DNA from: an uncultured Bacilli bacterium
GTDB taxonomy: Bacteria; Bacillota_I; Bacilli_A; RF39; UBA660
DNA: 13,951 bases
Assembly (NCBI GenBank): GCA_910586195.1
Contig: CAJUHO010000033.1
Location: forward strand, 1-13,951
Direction: 5' to 3'
The stretch's first letter is position 1, and each line of letters starts with the position of its first letter. The notes under the pieces were generated by a model. It did no database searches and was not told where the DNA came from. It saw only the letters and a program-made list of their open reading frames with translations. Shown here in pieces: positions 1-7,818 of this stretch. A program made the translations under genes and the position numbers.

Positions 1-50
1 TATAGAATTAAAATATAAATAAAGTGGTGCGGTTGAAATTACAATAAAGA

Positions 51-91
51 AAAAAAATAAAAGGCAATTCATTATCGCCTTTTATTTTTTT
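51..91. terminator. Bidirectional intrinsic terminator after ddl
   Basis: A perfect 9-bp stem pairs 57-65 (ATAAAAGGC) with 77-85 (GCCTTTTAT) around an 11-nt loop. The A-run at 51-57 reads as a T-run on the minus strand, and the T-run at 85-91 serves the plus strand. It lies just beyond the ddl stop codon and so ends the hydrolase-murF-ddl transcript. The plus-strand T-run suggests it could also stop a convergent gene entering from the left, which is not visible here. The structure is read directly; activity is inferred. Confidence 0.8.
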
Positions 92-101
92 ATTTAAAAT
101 T

Positions 102-1319
102 TTAGGAACCTATTTTTCCCTTCATTCCCTTTAAACCTTGAGAACTACGAAAACCAGCTAAAATATTGCTATCAAATGAATGAGTTTTACTAATTCTTTT
201 TTTATGATCTTTTACAGCAATATTAATCATATCACCTAAAAGTGAAGTATAGTCTACTCCCTTAGCTTCCCATAAATAGAAAGCTAAAGAACCTGGAATA
301 GAATTAATTTCATTAATATATACTTTTTTTGCTTTATCATCTATTAAGAAATCAATACGACAGCATCCTGATGATCCTAGTGACTTAAAAGCTGAAACTG
401 CTACCGTCTCTACTTCATGCTGTAACTTTTCTGATAAATCGGCAGGAATTTTTCTGCTTGCTGACAACATTCCTTTGGAAGTTTTCATTGGTTGTTTAAA
501 TCCGCCTTTACCTTTCATTTTTCCGTTACCAATATATTTATCCTCATAAGTTAAGAAATCCTTACTAGGAAGAACTTCTTCAATAGCACTTAATAATTGA
601 CTATCACTATTTCCCAGAACACTAATATTTACTTCTTTCAGATTTTCAACAAGCTCTTCTACTAAAATTTTATGGTCATATTGAATGGCCTCATCTATTG
701 CTTTTGATAGGCTTTCCTTATTATGTACTACCTGAATACCAACGCTACTACCAGTTGAAGCTGGTTTTACAATTACTGGATATTTCATTTTATCCACTTT
801 TTTTATAATACTGTCAGAATTACTGCGGTAGTCCTGATCATAAAACCAAATAAACTTTGTCATTGGAAGTTCTTCTAATGCCCAAATACTCTTCATATAA
901 ACTTTATCTTGCCCAACAACTGCAGCATAGGTATCTGGTCCTACAAAAGGAATTCCAATTGTTTGTAAATACCCTTGCAAAACACCATCTTCTACATTAG
1001 TACCATGCACGATAGGAAATACAACATCAATTTCCTTTACTATATGTTTTAAAAATCCTTTGGTTTGCAAAACAAATGCTCCCTCATATTTATATAAAAT
1101 TACATTTTTAGCATACTTTTTTAACAAACTTAAGTCTTGATAATAATCGATATCTTTTAGCATCTCTCCAGTATACCATTCACCGTCTTTTGTAATATAT
1201 ATAGGAACTATTTCATATTTTTCCTGATCCATCTTAGTCATTGCTTGAACCGCTGAAATGATACTAACCTCATGTTCTACCGATTCTCCCCCAAAAATAA
1301 CACCTACTTTAATTTTCAT
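102..1319 (-). CDS. ddl: D-alanine--D-alanine ligase
   Basis: ATP-grasp ligase that joins two D-alanines into the dipeptide later added to the peptidoglycan precursor by MurF; cytoplasmic. Visible motifs are the N-terminal GGESVEHEVS (residues 10-19), HGTNVEDGVLQG (105-116), the ATP-grasp strand KPASTGSSVGI (185-195), the loop DFLTYEDKY (254-262) and the metal-binding INEINSIPGS (335-344). At 405 residues it is longer than typical Ddl (about 300-370). The extra length includes a Gly/Lys-rich stretch around 264-290 and a basic C-terminal tail. The ATG at 1317-1319 is preceded by AGGAGAGG, which overlaps the murF stop codon with an 11-nt gap, so translation is probably coupled. It is last in the operon with murF and an alpha/beta hydrolase. 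A D-Ala-D-Ser or D-Ala-D-Lac variant cannot be fully excluded, but the wall-synthesis context favours Ddl. Confidence 0.95.
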   Translation of the reverse strand: MKIKVGVIFGGESVEHEVSIISAVQAMTKMDQEKYEIVPIYITKDGEWYTGEMLKDIDYYQDLSLLKKYAKNVILYKYEGAFVLQTKGFLKHIVKEIDVVFPIVHGTNVEDGVLQGYLQTIGIPFVGPDTYAAVVGQDKVYMKSIWALEELPMTKFIWFYDQDYRSNSDSIIKKVDKMKYPVIVKPASTGSSVGIQVVHNKESLSKAIDEAIQYDHKILVEELVENLKEVNISVLGNSDSQLLSAIEEVLPSKDFLTYEDKYIGNGKMKGKGGFKQPMKTSKGMLSASRKIPADLSEKLQHEVETVAVSAFKSLGSSGCCRIDFLIDDKAKKVYINEINSIPGSLAFYLWEAKGVDYTSLLGDMINIAVKDHKKRISKTHSFDSNILAGFRSSQGLKGMKGKIGS

Positions 1320-1330
1320 CTTATCCTCTC

Positions 1331-2944
1331 CTATTCATTGTAAGTATCTGGCAAATCATTTTCAAATAAGGCATATACATCCTGTTTACCTACCAAACCA
1401 TTGATAAATGAGAAGGCCTCTCGCACATCATTATAAACAATAATATGATCTTTATCAAAATTTTTCTTGCGTAAACCATTATAAATAGGCTTTGTTTGCT
1501 TTTCACCAATCAAAATTGCATAATCTGCTACTTCTGCGATTTGTGTTCCAAAATCTTCATTTAACTTCTCTTCATCCTCACCAAGTTCTATCATCCCAGG
1601 AGTTACTACCACTTTAATACCAGGCATCATTCCCAACACTTCAACAGCGTTTTTAGCACCAACAGGATTAGAATTGTAATCATCTGCTATTTGATAAAAG
1701 CTTCCTAGTCTTTTCAATTCTAAACGATGTGGAATCGGTTTTACAGTAAGCACTGCTTGTTGTAGTTGAGAGATGGAAATTCCAAATTCATGCCCTAATG
1801 CAACACTTGCTAAAATATTATATACATTATGTTTACCTAACAATTTGGTCGTAAAGGGATATTTCTTTTTATCTCCTTTAAATATAATATTAAAATGCGT
1901 TCCCTCGGATGAACACTTAATGTCTTCTGCATGAACATCACAATCTTTTTCATCAATACCAATCCATATGATACGACACTTATTCTTTAACTGATAACTG
2001 ACCTGCTTAGGATCATCCTTATTTAAAACACCAATTCCATCATTAGGAAGGGACTCAATCAGTTCAAATTTTGCCTTTTGAATATTCTCTTCACTACCAA
2101 ACATCTCCAAATGAGCTTTTCCAATCGTAGTTAAAATACCATATTTAGGACGTACAAATTTACACAATCCCTTTATTTCTCCCCTAACATAGGCTCCCAT
2201 CTCTGCAATAAACACATCATGAAACTTAGTTAAATGGTTATTAATTGTAATCATCAATCCATAAAAAGTGTTTAAGTTTCTAGGTGTTGGTAACGCATTG
2301 AATTTTACATTTAAAATTTCTGCTAAAATATTTTTACTACTTGTCTTTCCATAACTTCCTGTTACACCTATCACTTTTAACTGTGACATACTATGTAATT
2401 TATTTTTAGCTTTTGTTTTGTAATAGAGAAAAACACACTTCTCAATTGGTTTATTAATAATATTAACAAGTAACATTATAAAGCGATTTAAATAAATAAG
2501 AATAGTAGCAATAAATATAAGTAACCAACAAGTACTTGAATCATTTATATTTAAGTAAAATACTACAACTGGAATTATCATTAAAAGACTAAATGTTGTA
2601 ATCAATCTCTTAATACGTGCTGTAATTTTAAATGGCAATTTATTTTGTTCCCTACCCTTATCTTTTTCTAATCTAATAATTTCAATTCCATATAGAATAA
2701 TCATAATGCACAATAATAAATTAGGAATCACTTCCAAATCAAAAGTGACAAAATATCCGATAGCTGCAATAAACATAATTATAATTTCGACACTAACAAA
2801 ATCTTTACTATTTTTTGAAACCCATTTTAAATACCGATTATTTTCATTATAAAGATTTTGTTGTAACATATAAAGACTCTTTCTCCCTTTATAAAGTAAA
2901 ATAACTATCATGGCTAATAGCAATAAACTATATAATAATATCAT
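1331..2944 (-). CDS. murF: Membrane-anchored MurF-type Mur ligase (UDP-MurNAc-tripeptide--D-Ala-D-Ala ligase)
   Basis: ATP-dependent Mur ligase, most likely the one that attaches D-Ala-D-Ala to the UDP-MurNAc-tripeptide. The 537-residue protein opens with hydrophobic segments at about 1-18, 52-92 and 115-165, separated by basic loops. The catalytic part starts near residue 190. It shows the P-loop GSYGKTSS (196-203), PRNLNTFYG (221-229), AEMG (247-250), GKAHLEMFG (275-283), HNVYN (372-376), HRLE (406-409), DDYNSNP (421-427) and TPGMIELG (448-455). The soluble N-terminal substrate-binding domain of classical MurF appears to be missing, with the membrane segments in its place. The ATG has an AGGAGGA Shine-Dalgarno that overlaps the stop codon of the upstream hydrolase. 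Adjacency to ddl, its substrate supplier, supports MurF over MurC/D/E or MurT. The family call is firm and the exact substrate is inferred. Confidence 0.85.
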   Translation of the reverse strand: MILLYSLLLLAMIVILLYKGRKSLYMLQQNLYNENNRYLKWVSKNSKDFVSVEIIIMFIAAIGYFVTFDLEVIPNLLLCIMIILYGIEIIRLEKDKGREQNKLPFKITARIKRLITTFSLLMIIPVVVFYLNINDSSTCWLLIFIATILIYLNRFIMLLVNIINKPIEKCVFLYYKTKAKNKLHSMSQLKVIGVTGSYGKTSSKNILAEILNVKFNALPTPRNLNTFYGLMITINNHLTKFHDVFIAEMGAYVRGEIKGLCKFVRPKYGILTTIGKAHLEMFGSEENIQKAKFELIESLPNDGIGVLNKDDPKQVSYQLKNKCRIIWIGIDEKDCDVHAEDIKCSSEGTHFNIIFKGDKKKYPFTTKLLGKHNVYNILASVALGHEFGISISQLQQAVLTVKPIPHRLELKRLGSFYQIADDYNSNPVGAKNAVEVLGMMPGIKVVVTPGMIELGEDEEKLNEDFGTQIAEVADYAILIGEKQTKPIYNGLRKKNFDKDHIIVYNDVREAFSFINGLVGKQDVYALFENDLPDTYNE

Positions 2945-2954
2945 AACTTTCCTC

Positions 2955-3674
2955 CTACAAAAAACTTTCTAATATACTTGCCACTCTAGGCAAATTTTCA
3001 AGGTAAGCATAGTGTGTTCCTGGAAGAACAATTAAAGCCCCATCAACTAAAGCATCTTCTAACATTTTTTCCTCTTCGTATGTTACCTCCATATCTTCTT
3101 CGCCCCAAATAATCAAGGTAGGCTCTTCAATATCCCTAGCATAATTTCCTAAATCTTCATTTACTACATTTACAAATGTCTGCCTCATATTAGGACTTGC
3201 CGCCTTATAATCTCTAGAACCAATATAATTTTTCATATATTCTCCTAATCTATTCATACCTGGAAGTCTTTTCAAGGCTTTTAAGGTACGAACCTTCAGA
3301 TTATCAGAATTATATACTTTAAAACAGGGACTTGCAAATAGTACTAATTTTTCAATTGGATGAAACGCTGAATAACAAATGGCTACTCTTCCTCCAAAAG
3401 AATGTCCCATAATAATTGGTTTTTCAATTTTCAATGTCTGTATTAATTGCTCTACCACTGCTGCATAATCACTTATACTCCAAGCTCCATCTGGCTCCTT
3501 ACTCTTTCCGAAACCTGGAAAGTCTAAAATAGTAACTCGATAATTAGAACTCAAAATATCTCCTATTGGTTGCATCATTTCAATATTCTGTCCCCAACCA
3601 TGTAACAAAACTACATCCTTTCCTTTTCCATACTGAACATAATGAATTGTCGCTTTTTCCAACTTTAACTCCAT
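2955..3674 (-). CDS. Alpha/beta hydrolase fold protein
   Basis: A 239-residue cytoplasmic alpha/beta hydrolase with the complete fold signature. LLHGWGQN (23-30) is the oxyanion region, DFPGFGKS (51-58) follows, and the nucleophile elbow GHSFGG (90-95) contains Ser92. Asp194 (WGEEDMEV) and His221 (GTHYAYLEN) are the likely rest of the triad. No signal peptide is present. The ATG at 3672-3674 has a modest GGAG upstream. It is first in the operon, followed by murF 10 nt downstream and then ddl, so its role is probably tied to cell wall precursor metabolism or recycling. The substrate cannot be read from the sequence; esterase, thioesterase or amidase-type activity are all possible. Confidence 0.85.
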   Translation of the reverse strand: MELKLEKATIHYVQYGKGKDVVLLHGWGQNIEMMQPIGDILSSNYRVTILDFPGFGKSKEPDGAWSISDYAAVVEQLIQTLKIEKPIIMGHSFGGRVAICYSAFHPIEKLVLFASPCFKVYNSDNLKVRTLKALKRLPGMNRLGEYMKNYIGSRDYKAASPNMRQTFVNVVNEDLGNYARDIEEPTLIIWGEEDMEVTYEEEKMLEDALVDGALIVLPGTHYAYLENLPRVASILESFL

Positions 3675-3813
3675 AGCATCACTCCATCTATTACCAGTAT
3701 ATCATTATAATCGTTTATCTACAAAGGTAAATTAATATTTTTCATTATAAAAACACTATTCTATTTAAAATTTTACATTTTTTATGATTAGCTTTCGCAT
3801 ATAAAACAAAAAT
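3675..3813. other. Intergenic gap between comEC and the wall operon
   Basis: 139 AT-rich bases separate the comEC stop codon from the hydrolase start. Apart from the putative promoter at 3704-3731, I see no convincing hairpin terminator for comEC, no RNA gene and no coding frame with a ribosome binding site. Read-through from comEC into the wall operon is therefore possible. Confidence 0.5.
3704..3731 (-). promoter_or_regulatory. Putative sigma-A promoter of the hydrolase-murF-ddl operon
   Basis: On the minus strand there is a perfect TATAAT at 3709-3704, with TTTACC (4 of 6 to TTGACA) at 3731-3726 and a 16-nt spacer. Transcription would start near 3697, about 23 nt before the hydrolase ATG. 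A second TATAAT lies at 3749-3744 but lacks a matching -35. The region is AT-rich, so chance matches are a concern. Confidence 0.5.
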
Positions 3814-5889
3814 TCATTTCAAACATCTAGTATATAAAAGTGATGGAAATAAAACTTTAATACTGCCCTCCTTACTTGTTATAAAGTATTTTATTTTTCT
3901 TTTTTGAAAACGTTCCAACACAATCTGATGTGGATGCCCAAATTTATTATCCTCTCCTGCGGAAATAAAAGCATAATGTGGCTGTATCTGTGATAGGAAT
4001 CCCTCACAACTACTAGTTTTACTACCGTGATGTCCCACTTTTAAAATATCCACAGTGCCGATATCATATTTATCTAATATCTTCTCCTCTGTCTTGCAAC
4101 TTGCATCTCCCATTAACAATATTTTAATAGAAAAAATCTCCGCCAACAAAACAATACTACTATCATTTTCATTTTGTAAATTATCATTTAAAGAATAAAG
4201 TAAAATATCACCTAACTGTAAAGTCATATCTGCACCTATTTGTTCTACAGAATATTTTTTCTTTAATCTCCTTTCAAAATAGTTTAAAGAATTATTATTA
4301 ATATAAATCTTTTTTACAGGAATTTGCTTTATTAAATTTTCTGTTTCTCCTAAATGATCATAATCACCATGCGTTAATATTAAAATATCAATTTTTCGAA
4401 TTCCTTTGCTTTTTAAATATGGAATTGTTACCTGCTCTGTTATAGAACGTTTCTTCATAGAAGAAAAACTTCCTATGCCACCTGTATCAATTAACATAAT
4501 TTTATTTCTAGATTTTAACAAGATGCTATCCCCTTGACCAACATCAAACATCATGAAATAACTATTAATTGATAGAATAGGTAAAATAAATTGAACTAAA
4601 ATTAGAGGGCAAAAAGAAACCCAATAAAATTTCTTTTCACACTTTGCTTTCCATAAGCAAAAAAATAATATCATAACATATAGTAAAAGTAATAAATTAG
4701 AAGGTTTTCCTAAAATAACTCTGCCAAAAGAAATAGAGGAAAAGCATAGTGAACTTTGCTCAAGAAAATTAAGAAAGAAAAACAATATAGAATCTAAAAA
4801 TGGAAATAGCAACACAAAAAAGCATAGCGGAAAAATAATAAAAGTAATAAAAGGAACATAAAACAAATTATATATAATGCTTAAAAAATTCAATTCATAA
4901 AAATGAAAAAGACTAATAATAATACTAGAAAAAAAAGAAAGAAGAGAAGTTCTAAGCAGTTTATGAAAATAATTTTTTCCTTCATTAATATAATCGCCTG
5001 CAATTATTAAAGAGCCACTAATTAAAAAAGAGTACTGAAATCCTATCATATAAATAAAATAGGGATTTATCAATAAACAAATAGTAAAAGTAACTAAAAA
5101 AAGATGAAAAGGCTTAATATAAAAATAGTACATACGATTTATAGAAAACAGAAGAAAAAATAAAAATGCTCTTAAAATGGAGGGACTAAAAGTAAAAGTC
5201 AAATACATAAAAAGAATAAAGCACACAAAAGTATGGCGCTGCTTTTCTTTCCATGAAATTTTTTTTAATAGAGATAATAAAAAGCCACTAATAATACTTA
5301 CATGCATTCCACTAATAGCAAATAAATGACTAATGCCATTTTTCTGAAAGCTCTTACGTACCTCCTCTTTCACGTAAGAATTATCTCCTAAAATAAAAGC
5401 ATGCAAATAAGAAGAACTTTTTTTCACCAATTTCATTCTCTTTTCTAATAATTCTTTTAGGATATAATAAAGGGACTTCTTCTCTGAAATTACTTTAATA
5501 TCACTAATATCCATTAAATAATATGTCTTCTTTCCCTTTAAATAATTCTTATAAGAAAAACCATTTTCAACCCTACTATCTGATGGTAACTTTAATTTTC
5601 CCGTTAATAATAGATAATCCCCTACAGATATTTTTTTTACTATCTTATTGTTACTGTTTTTCAAATAACAAACTCCAACTATTCTTTCATGCTGATACTT
5701 TAAAATAATTTTAATATTATCTCCTTCAACTTGAACTTTCTCTAATATCCCCATCAATTCTCCTTCAGTACCATTTAATGCACTACTATTAGGAAAAATA
5801 AAAAGACGGAAAAAGGCAATTAGGATACCAAATAATAAAAATAAGTAAAAGAGAGTTCTATGTAGTAATATTTTCCTTAATTTTAGCAA
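3814..5889 (-). CDS. comEC: ComEC/Rec2 family DNA uptake channel protein
   Basis: Polytopic membrane protein through which transforming single-stranded DNA enters the cytoplasm. The 691 residues run as an N-terminal membrane segment (about 12-32), an OB-like extracytoplasmic region (about 40-135), a competence domain with GISHLFAISGMHVSI (185-199) and many membrane helices to about 440, and a C-terminal metallo-beta-lactamase-like domain. The last contains FDVGQGDS (448-455), THGDYDH (506-512), GDAS (594-597), VGHHGSKTS (618-626) and GHPH (651-654). It is somewhat shorter than B. subtilis ComEC (about 776). The start is TTG at 5889-5887, chosen because AGGAG lies 9 nt upstream and the next Met (46) would remove the first helix. 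The start overlaps comEA by 32 nt, so the two are translationally coupled. The second metal-motif position is Asp rather than His, which I recall as common in ComEC. Confidence 0.93.
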   Translation of the reverse strand: MLKLRKILLHRTLFYLFLLFGILIAFFRLFIFPNSSALNGTEGELMGILEKVQVEGDNIKIILKYQHERIVGVCYLKNSNNKIVKKISVGDYLLLTGKLKLPSDSRVENGFSYKNYLKGKKTYYLMDISDIKVISEKKSLYYILKELLEKRMKLVKKSSSYLHAFILGDNSYVKEEVRKSFQKNGISHLFAISGMHVSIISGFLLSLLKKISWKEKQRHTFVCFILFMYLTFTFSPSILRAFLFFLLFSINRMYYFYIKPFHLFLVTFTICLLINPYFIYMIGFQYSFLISGSLIIAGDYINEGKNYFHKLLRTSLLSFFSSIIISLFHFYELNFLSIIYNLFYVPFITFIIFPLCFFVLLFPFLDSILFFFLNFLEQSSLCFSSISFGRVILGKPSNLLLLLYVMILFFCLWKAKCEKKFYWVSFCPLILVQFILPILSINSYFMMFDVGQGDSILLKSRNKIMLIDTGGIGSFSSMKKRSITEQVTIPYLKSKGIRKIDILILTHGDYDHLGETENLIKQIPVKKIYINNNSLNYFERRLKKKYSVEQIGADMTLQLGDILLYSLNDNLQNENDSSIVLLAEIFSIKILLMGDASCKTEEKILDKYDIGTVDILKVGHHGSKTSSCEGFLSQIQPHYAFISAGEDNKFGHPHQIVLERFQKRKIKYFITSKEGSIKVLFPSLLYTRCLK

Positions 5890-6544
5890 ATAAGCTTTCT
5901 CCTATTCCACTTACATTCTGAATATCCTCAATTCTTTCAAAAGCTCCATTTTTCTCACGATATTCAATAATAGCCACTGCTTTTGCCTCTCCAATTCCTG
6001 GTAGGCTCATTAACTCTTCTTTTGTAGCACCATTAATAGAAACAGAACCCGTTAACACTTTTTCTTCTTTTTCATCTAACATATCGATACATGCGTCATT
6101 AGAAAGTTCATAACTACCACCACTATTACAAGATAATTGCACCTGTTCCTCTTTCTCTTTTGTTTTTGCAAAGTCAGAAACCTCTTGATAGCTATAGACA
6201 ATAATTACCATCTCATCTGTAATTTTTTTACTAAGATTAATAACAGATGTATCGGCATTTTCTGTAAGCCCCCCTGCCTCATCTATCGCATCCATTACTC
6301 TACTTTCTTTTGATAACGTATAAATACCAGGATTTCTAACTTCCCCCTTAATATCTATCTTATAAGATATAACTTCGACATTTCTTTCTGTTTTTTCTTC
6401 TTTTTTTGAAACCTTTAAAACCTTCTTAGGCTTGCTCATACTTTTACTAAAAGAAAAAAGAAAAAAACCGCCTCCTCCACTTAATAACAACAAAGAAAAA
6501 ATACCAATCAGAATCTGTTTTCGATATCGATAAGTAAAAGTCAT
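5858..6544 (-). CDS. comEA: ComEA family DNA-binding competence protein
   Basis: Membrane-anchored receptor that binds double-stranded DNA outside the cell and hands it to ComEC. The 228 residues contain one N-terminal transmembrane helix (about 11-33) and a basic linker. An SLBB-type domain follows (about 61-118: KIDIKGEVRNPGIY and DAIDEAGGLTENAD). The C-terminal helix-hairpin-helix pair (about 168-225) carries LPGIGEAKA and VSGIGESLF, the DNA-binding loops. Two cysteines (139 and 152) lie in the extracytoplasmic linker. The ATG at 6542-6544 has the strong Shine-Dalgarno GGAGGTGAT. It lies 50 nt downstream of ftsW and overlaps comEC. No comEB (dCMP deaminase-like) gene is present between them. 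The gene order and domains make the assignment firm. Confidence 0.93.
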   Translation of the reverse strand: MTFTYRYRKQILIGIFSLLLLSGGGGFFLFSFSKSMSKPKKVLKVSKKEEKTERNVEVISYKIDIKGEVRNPGIYTLSKESRVMDAIDEAGGLTENADTSVINLSKKITDEMVIIVYSYQEVSDFAKTKEKEEQVQLSCNSGGSYELSNDACIDMLDEKEEKVLTGSVSINGATKEELMSLPGIGEAKAVAIIEYREKNGAFERIEDIQNVSGIGESLFAKIKENITT

Positions 6545-6594
6545 TGTATCACCTCCATCTTATTATTAGAAAAAAAAAGAAAAATTCTAAATAC

Positions 6595-7737
6595 TTAAGA
6601 ACTTTTCTTTACTGTTTTTCGCATTCCAGTCTCAACACTTACTCTTTGTACTAGCGTTAAAGCTGCAATCAAACAAATTGTAAAACTACCACCATAACTC
6701 ATAAAAGGCAAAGGAACCCCTGTCATAGGAATAAGACCAAATAGCCCCATTAAATTGACAGCGATATGACAAAAAATGTAAATAGCAACACCATAGCAAA
6801 TAATGGCACCACGGTTAGTATAACTACGCTTACCAATTAATAAAATCCGATATAAAATAAATACATACAAACAAAGAATTAAAATCCCCAAAACAACACC
6901 CAACTCTTCTACAATAACTGCAAAAATAAAATCTGTATAAGGCTCTGGTAAATATAAATACTTTTGTGTGGAGTTTCCAAGTCCTACACCTGTAAGTCCT
7001 CCATTATTAATAGCAATATAACCATTACATACCTGACTACCTGTAGTAAGCAGTCTATCACATGGTCTAGTATAATCTAAGCGTTGCAATTGTCTCTCAT
7101 AAATTAATGTCTTTCCACTGCTAATAACAACCAAACAAACAACAGCTACCAAACCAAAACAAGCAAAAATAATTTGGTGCTTAATTTGGGGTACAATTGG
7201 GACCGATAAAAAAATCACACCAACTATTAGTACAAAGATAATTGCAGTTCCAAGATCTGGCTGTAATAAAATTAAAAAAGTAATTATTCCTCCAACCAAT
7301 AAAGGAAAAAGACTGACACCATATCGATCTAATTTTTTTATATTCACTTCATAATAACGGGCCATCCAAACAATCATAATAATCTTACAAAACTCACTAG
7401 GTTGAAAACTAAAAGCACCAAAATCAAACCACGAAACCGCCTGATTTTGTGCCTGTCCCATAATCAATAAAACTACAAGAGAAACCCCAATCCCCAAAAT
7501 TCCAATCCAAGAGACCATACCATAAAGTCTTGTATTAAATCGAATCATAACAAGTGCCATTACAAGACCTATTCCTAAAAAAATTGCCTGCTTTATAAAA
7601 TAATTGTAAGGACTTACAGCCTTTGCCATATAAGCAGTAACATTAGAAGAAGAAAATACCATGATAAGTCCGAAAATGAAAAGTACAAAAGTTACAAAAA
7701 GTAAAGGTTTATCCATATATTTTATTATTTTCTTCAC
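6595..7737 (-). CDS. ftsW: FtsW-type SEDS peptidoglycan glycosyltransferase
   Basis: SEDS-family membrane enzyme that polymerises lipid II into glycan strands, probably at the division septum with a class B PBP. The 380 residues form about ten membrane helices. Family signatures are FQPSEF (111-116), QPDLGTA (159-165), GGLTGVGLGNSTQKY (246-260), EPYTDFIFAV (265-274) and GVPLPFMSYGGS (340-351). The EPYTDF motif lies in the large extracytoplasmic loop, where SEDS enzymes keep an essential acidic residue. GNSTQKYLYLPE is closer to FtsW than RodA, though the RodA/FtsW/SpoVE distinction is not certain from sequence alone. The start is GTG at 7737-7735 with AGGA about 10 nt upstream; the ATG at codon 8 has no ribosome binding site. 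Two cysteines (226 and 237) in the large loop are unusual. It heads the run ftsW-comEA-comEC. Confidence 0.88.
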   Translation of the reverse strand: MKKIIKYMDKPLLFVTFVLFIFGLIMVFSSSNVTAYMAKAVSPYNYFIKQAIFLGIGLVMALVMIRFNTRLYGMVSWIGILGIGVSLVVLLIMGQAQNQAVSWFDFGAFSFQPSEFCKIIMIVWMARYYEVNIKKLDRYGVSLFPLLVGGIITFLILLQPDLGTAIIFVLIVGVIFLSVPIVPQIKHQIIFACFGLVAVVCLVVISSGKTLIYERQLQRLDYTRPCDRLLTTGSQVCNGYIAINNGGLTGVGLGNSTQKYLYLPEPYTDFIFAVIVEELGVVLGILILCLYVFILYRILLIGKRSYTNRGAIICYGVAIYIFCHIAVNLMGLFGLIPMTGVPLPFMSYGGSFTICLIAALTLVQRVSVETGMRKTVKKSS

Positions 7738-7761
7738 CCAATCACTATCCTATCTTTTCCT

Positions 7762-7789
7762 ATTTTAACATAGTTTATTTATTTGGAAA
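7762..7789 (-). promoter_or_regulatory. Putative extended -10 promoter of ftsW
   Basis: The minus strand reads TGTTAAAAT at 7770-7762, an extended -10 (TGn plus TAAAAT). A weak -35, TTTCCA (4 of 6), sits at 7789-7784 with a 16-nt spacer. The predicted start near 7755 gives a short leader holding the AGGA ribosome binding site. The -35 abuts the dyad at 7790-7808. Confidence 0.45.
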
Positions 7790-7808
7790 ATAGTTTTCAC
7801 AAAACTAT
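7790..7808. repeat. 8-bp inverted repeat, possible operator
   Basis: ATAGTTTTCACAAAACTAT is a perfect dyad with 8-bp arms (7790-7797 and 7801-7808) around CAC. It lies between the divergent ftsW and the tiny membrane protein gene, directly beside the proposed ftsW -35. It is not followed by a T-run in either direction, so it is not a terminator. A repressor or activator site is possible, but the arms are AT-rich and no regulator is identifiable. Confidence 0.4.
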
Positions 7809-7818
7809 AGCTTTAATA

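Noticed and set aside
1..22. Possible C-terminal tail of a convergent plus-strand gene (frame ending in TAA at 20-22)
   Set aside because: Only about six codons are visible; not enough to support a gene, although the bidirectional terminator would fit one.
3744..3749. Second TATAAT ahead of the hydrolase gene
   Set aside because: No matching -35 at 16-18 nt and no extended TGn; common by chance in AT-rich DNA.
3814..3816. TGA read as tryptophan, as in mycoplasmas
   Set aside because: TGG is used for Trp throughout, the comEC TGA falls at a sensible C-terminus, and reading through adds a short unrelated tail.
5523..5708. Plus-strand open frame opposite comEC
   Set aside because: It is antisense to the comEC 5' part, with no ribosome binding site or recognisable protein.
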